The notes beneath the pieces are model-generated. The model made no database searches. It was not told the DNA's origin and saw nothing but the letters and a program-made list of their open reading frames with translations. The translations under genes were made by a program, and so were the position numbers. Of a DNA stretch of 64,000 nt, positions 61,892 to 64,000 are shown piece after piece (positions within the stretch are counted from its first letter, which is position 1; the number at the start of each line of letters is the position of its first letter). This DNA comes from Prochlorococcus marinus XMU1410 (GTDB taxonomy: Bacteria; Cyanobacteriota; Cyanobacteriia; PCC-6307; Cyanobiaceae): NCBI RefSeq assembly GCF_017696085.1, contig NZ_JAAORH010000001.1, positions 744,001 through 808,000 on the forward strand. The letters run 5' to 3'.

Positions 61892-64000
61892 ACAACAATA
61901 TTCATAATTTTTCCTTTTACAATAATTATTTTTCTTATTTCCTTATCTTGAGTCCATTTTAAAATGTTAGGTCTTTTAAACGTCAATTCTTTAATTTGAT
62001 CTTCACTCATATCATTATTAATATTTACTTTGTCTCTAACTTTTCCATTCACTTGTATTACTAGTTCATATGAATCTTCCTTTAGTGCCTCGGCATTAAA
62101 TGAAGGCCAGTGTTCTAAATGTACAGATTTTTTAAATCCTATAAGATGCCATATTTCTTCTGCAATATGAGGTGCAAATGGAGCCAACAAAATACAAAAT
62201 GTTTTTAAAGCATCAATTTTTAAATTATTGTTTACGTCATTAATGGAATTTGATAATGAATTATAAAACTTCATTAGTTCTGAAATCGCAGTATTAAATT
62301 GGTTATTTAATATGTCATTTGAAATTTCTTTTATAGCGACATTCATTGACTTTATTAAAATTTTTTCTTTATCTGGATAGGAATTAGATTTACTATTTAT
62401 ATCTTTTGCACAATTTATATAAAGCTTCCAAATCCTGCTTAAAAATCTAAATTGTCCTTCAACATCTGTATCTCCCCATTCCAAATCTTTTTCTGGTGGT
62501 GCTTTAAATAATATAAACATTCTTGCTGTATCTGCTCCATATTTTTTAATTACTGATTCAGGGTCTATTCCATTATATTTAGACTTAGACATCTTCTCAA
62601 AAAGAACTTCGAGTTTAGAATTGTCAATTGGATCTGTAGGATTTGATAAGTCAGTAATATCGGAAGGAGAAACATATTTACCAGTTTTATTGTTTTTATA
62701 GGCTGCTGCCTGAACCATTCCTTGCGTTAATAGTTTTTTGAAAGGTTCATCAATTTCAAATAGTTCATTATCCCTCAAGGCTTTAGTGAAAAATCTTGCA
62801 TATAACAAGTGCAATATTGCATGCTCTACCCCTCCAACATATTGATCTACAGGCAACCACTTATTGATTTCAATCTTTTCAAATGGTTTATTAGAACATT
62901 TTGAAGATGGATATCTTAAAAAATACCATGATGAACACATGAAAGTGTCCATAGTATCAGTTTCTTTTCTTGCCGCTATTCCACATTTTGGACATGTAGT
63001 ATTTATCCAATTATTATTATCACCTAAAGCATTAATCTTGTTAGCCGAGATTTTTATATCTTTTGGTAAGGAAACAGGTAATTCCGATTGCTTTAATGGA
63101 ACAGATCCACATTTTTTGCAATTAACTATGGGTATCGGACATCCCCAATATCTTTGTCTAGAGATTAACCAATCTCTTAGACGATATTGAATCTTATTTT
63201 CAGCCCATCCATTATTTACTCCCTCCTCTGAAATTTTTATTTTTGCAATAGTATTTTCTATGCCATTGTATTGATTTGAATTAATAAGATATCCTTTTTC
63301 TACATAAGCTTCTTCAAGCTCTTTATTTTGTTCACTTTTATCCTTTATTATTACTTGTTTAATATCAATATTATTTTTCTTAGCAAATTCAAAATCTCTT
63401 AGATCATGCGCAGGCACGCCCATAACAGCACCTGTACCGTATTCATCGAGAACATAACTTGCCACCCAAATAGGAATAGGTTCAGAATTAACTGGATTTA
63501 TTGCTGTTAAGTTAGTTTTTATTCCAATTTTATCAAGTTCATTATTTTTATTATTTTTCAAATATTGTTTAAGATTTTCTATATCTTGTATTGTTTCTTG
63601 ATCAGAAATATTTTTTACTAATGAATGATTAACAGAAATTGCCAAATAAGTAACTCCAAATAAAGTATCTGGCCTTGTTGTAAATACAGTAATTTTCTCT
63701 TCTGGATTGGTATTGATATTGAAATTAATATTTGTACCAATTGACTTTCCAATCCAATTATCTTGCATTATTTTTACTCTTTCTGGCCAGTTATCTAATT
63801 TTTCTAAATCCTTCAATAACTCATCCGCATAATTAGTAATTCTTAAAAACCATTGCTTTAACAATTTTTTTTCAACTACTGCCCCAGATCTCCAAGATTT
63901 ACCATCTGAATCAACTTGTTCATTCGCTAGGACTGTATTATCTATAGGATCCCAATTAACTTCTGATTCCTTTTGATATACAAGACCTGCCTTGTATAAC
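61888..64000 (-). CDS. leuS: Leucyl-tRNA synthetase, 5' part beyond window edge
   Basis: Class I aminoacyl-tRNA synthetase. The frame is open to the right edge, so about 704 C-terminal residues are here. Seen: [17 protein letters not shown] at the edge, the editing domain [16 protein letters not shown] and [19 protein letters not shown], zinc-like CPKCG, catalytic [16 protein letters not shown], and the C-terminal [13 protein letters not shown]. The HIGH motif lies outside. Convergent with pgi. Confidence 0.97.
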   Translation of the reverse strand, partial: LYKAGLVYQKESEVNWDPIDNTVLANEQVDSDGKSWRSGAVVEKKLLKQWFLRITNYADELLKDLEKLDNWPERVKIMQDNWIGKSIGTNINFNINTNPEEKITVFTTRPDTLFGVTYLAISVNHSLVKNISDQETIQDIENLKQYLKNNKNNELDKIGIKTNLTAINPVNSEPIPIWVASYVLDEYGTGAVMGVPAHDLRDFEFAKKNNIDIKQVIIKDKSEQNKELEEAYVEKGYLINSNQYNGIENTIAKIKISEEGVNNGWAENKIQYRLRDWLISRQRYWGCPIPIVNCKKCGSVPLKQSELPVSLPKDIKISANKINALGDNNNWINTTCPKCGIAARKETDTMDTFMCSSWYFLRYPSSKCSNKPFEKIEINKWLPVDQYVGGVEHAILHLLYARFFTKALRDNELFEIDEPFKKLLTQGMVQAAAYKNNKTGKYVSPSDITDLSNPTDPIDNSKLEVLFEKMSKSKYNGIDPESVIKKYGADTARMFILFKAPPEKDLEWGDTDVEGQFRFLSRIWKLYINCAKDINSKSNSYPDKEKILIKSMNVAIKEISNDILNNQFNTAISELMKFYNSLSNSINDVNNNLKIDALKTFCILLAPFAPHIAEEIWHLIGFKKSVHLEHWPSFNAEALKEDSYELVIQVNGKVRDKVNINNDMSEDQIKELTFKRPNILKWTQDKEIRKIIIVKGKIMNIVV

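Noticed and set aside
1-64000. Mobile elements, prophage, CRISPR arrays or restriction-modification genes
   Set aside because: No transposase, integrase, direct-repeat array, cas or methylase-nuclease pair seen; all genes are chromosomal core or conserved cyanobacterial families.

Overview
This window looks like core chromosome from a high-light-adapted Prochlorococcus. The DNA is very AT-rich (about 30% GC by eye), genes are tightly packed on both strands, and start codons are often TTG. The gene set is cyanobacterial: psaK, psb28, a PAM68-like factor, a GUN4 protein, a DnaK with an acidic DDDPWDN tail, and several cyanobacteria-only families (DUF3288, DUF1816, DUF3082, DUF3110, DUF2499, DUF3593). 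I see no prophage, insertion sequence, CRISPR array or restriction system.

Layout. 1-8.4 kb: partial msrA, an ABC exporter, DUF3288, trpD, carA, a STAS protein with no normal start codon, mini-RNase III, an RlmB-type methyltransferase, DUF1816 and gatA. 8.5-16.8 kb: dnaE, PAM68-like, rpsO, ruvA, a small secreted protein, a DMT permease and dnaG. 16.8-19.1 kb: a HExxH putative metalloprotease and umuC-umuD behind a LexA-like operator. 19.1-25.8 kb: rlmH, ksgA, ispE, DUF3082, a 31-codon membrane ORF, pdhB, secD-secF. 25.8-30.9 kb: AI-2E permease, psb28, mnmH, GUN4, an RsbW-like kinase, a methyltransferase. 30.9-35.9 kb: glnA with a strong terminator and an NtcA-like site, an aminotransferase, tadA, a PLP decarboxylase, a 45-residue membrane ORF. 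35.9-41.4 kb: a GTPase-lspA-bioY block in extremely AT-rich DNA, a MacB-like permease and pyk. 41.4-48 kb: MazG-like, YggT, scpB, ilvA, dxs, psaK, DUF3593/DUF2499, a lumenal/periplasmic peroxiredoxin, rpmB. 48-64 kb: htpG, hisZ, an IMPase, a ferredoxin, tRNA-Ser(GGA), dnaK-dnaJ, DUF3110, a cyclophilin, ribBA, argC, purN, pgi and partial leuS.

Functionally this is housekeeping: replication and repair (dnaE, dnaG, ruvA, umuDC), translation and RNA modification (rpsO, rpmB, ksgA, rlmH, RlmB-like, tadA, mnmH, gatA, leuS), protein export and lipoprotein maturation (secDF, lspA), chaperones (htpG, dnaK, dnaJ), photosynthesis accessories, and amino-acid, nucleotide, isoprenoid and vitamin synthesis. 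The STAS protein and the RsbW-like kinase are the two halves of a partner-switching module, about 24 kb apart.

The points most worth a second look are start-codon anomalies (STAS gene, scpB, DUF1816), two tiny membrane ORFs, the umuDC operator with its neighbouring zincin, and several perfect palindromes in promoter regions. I found no convincing wholly new multi-gene system.
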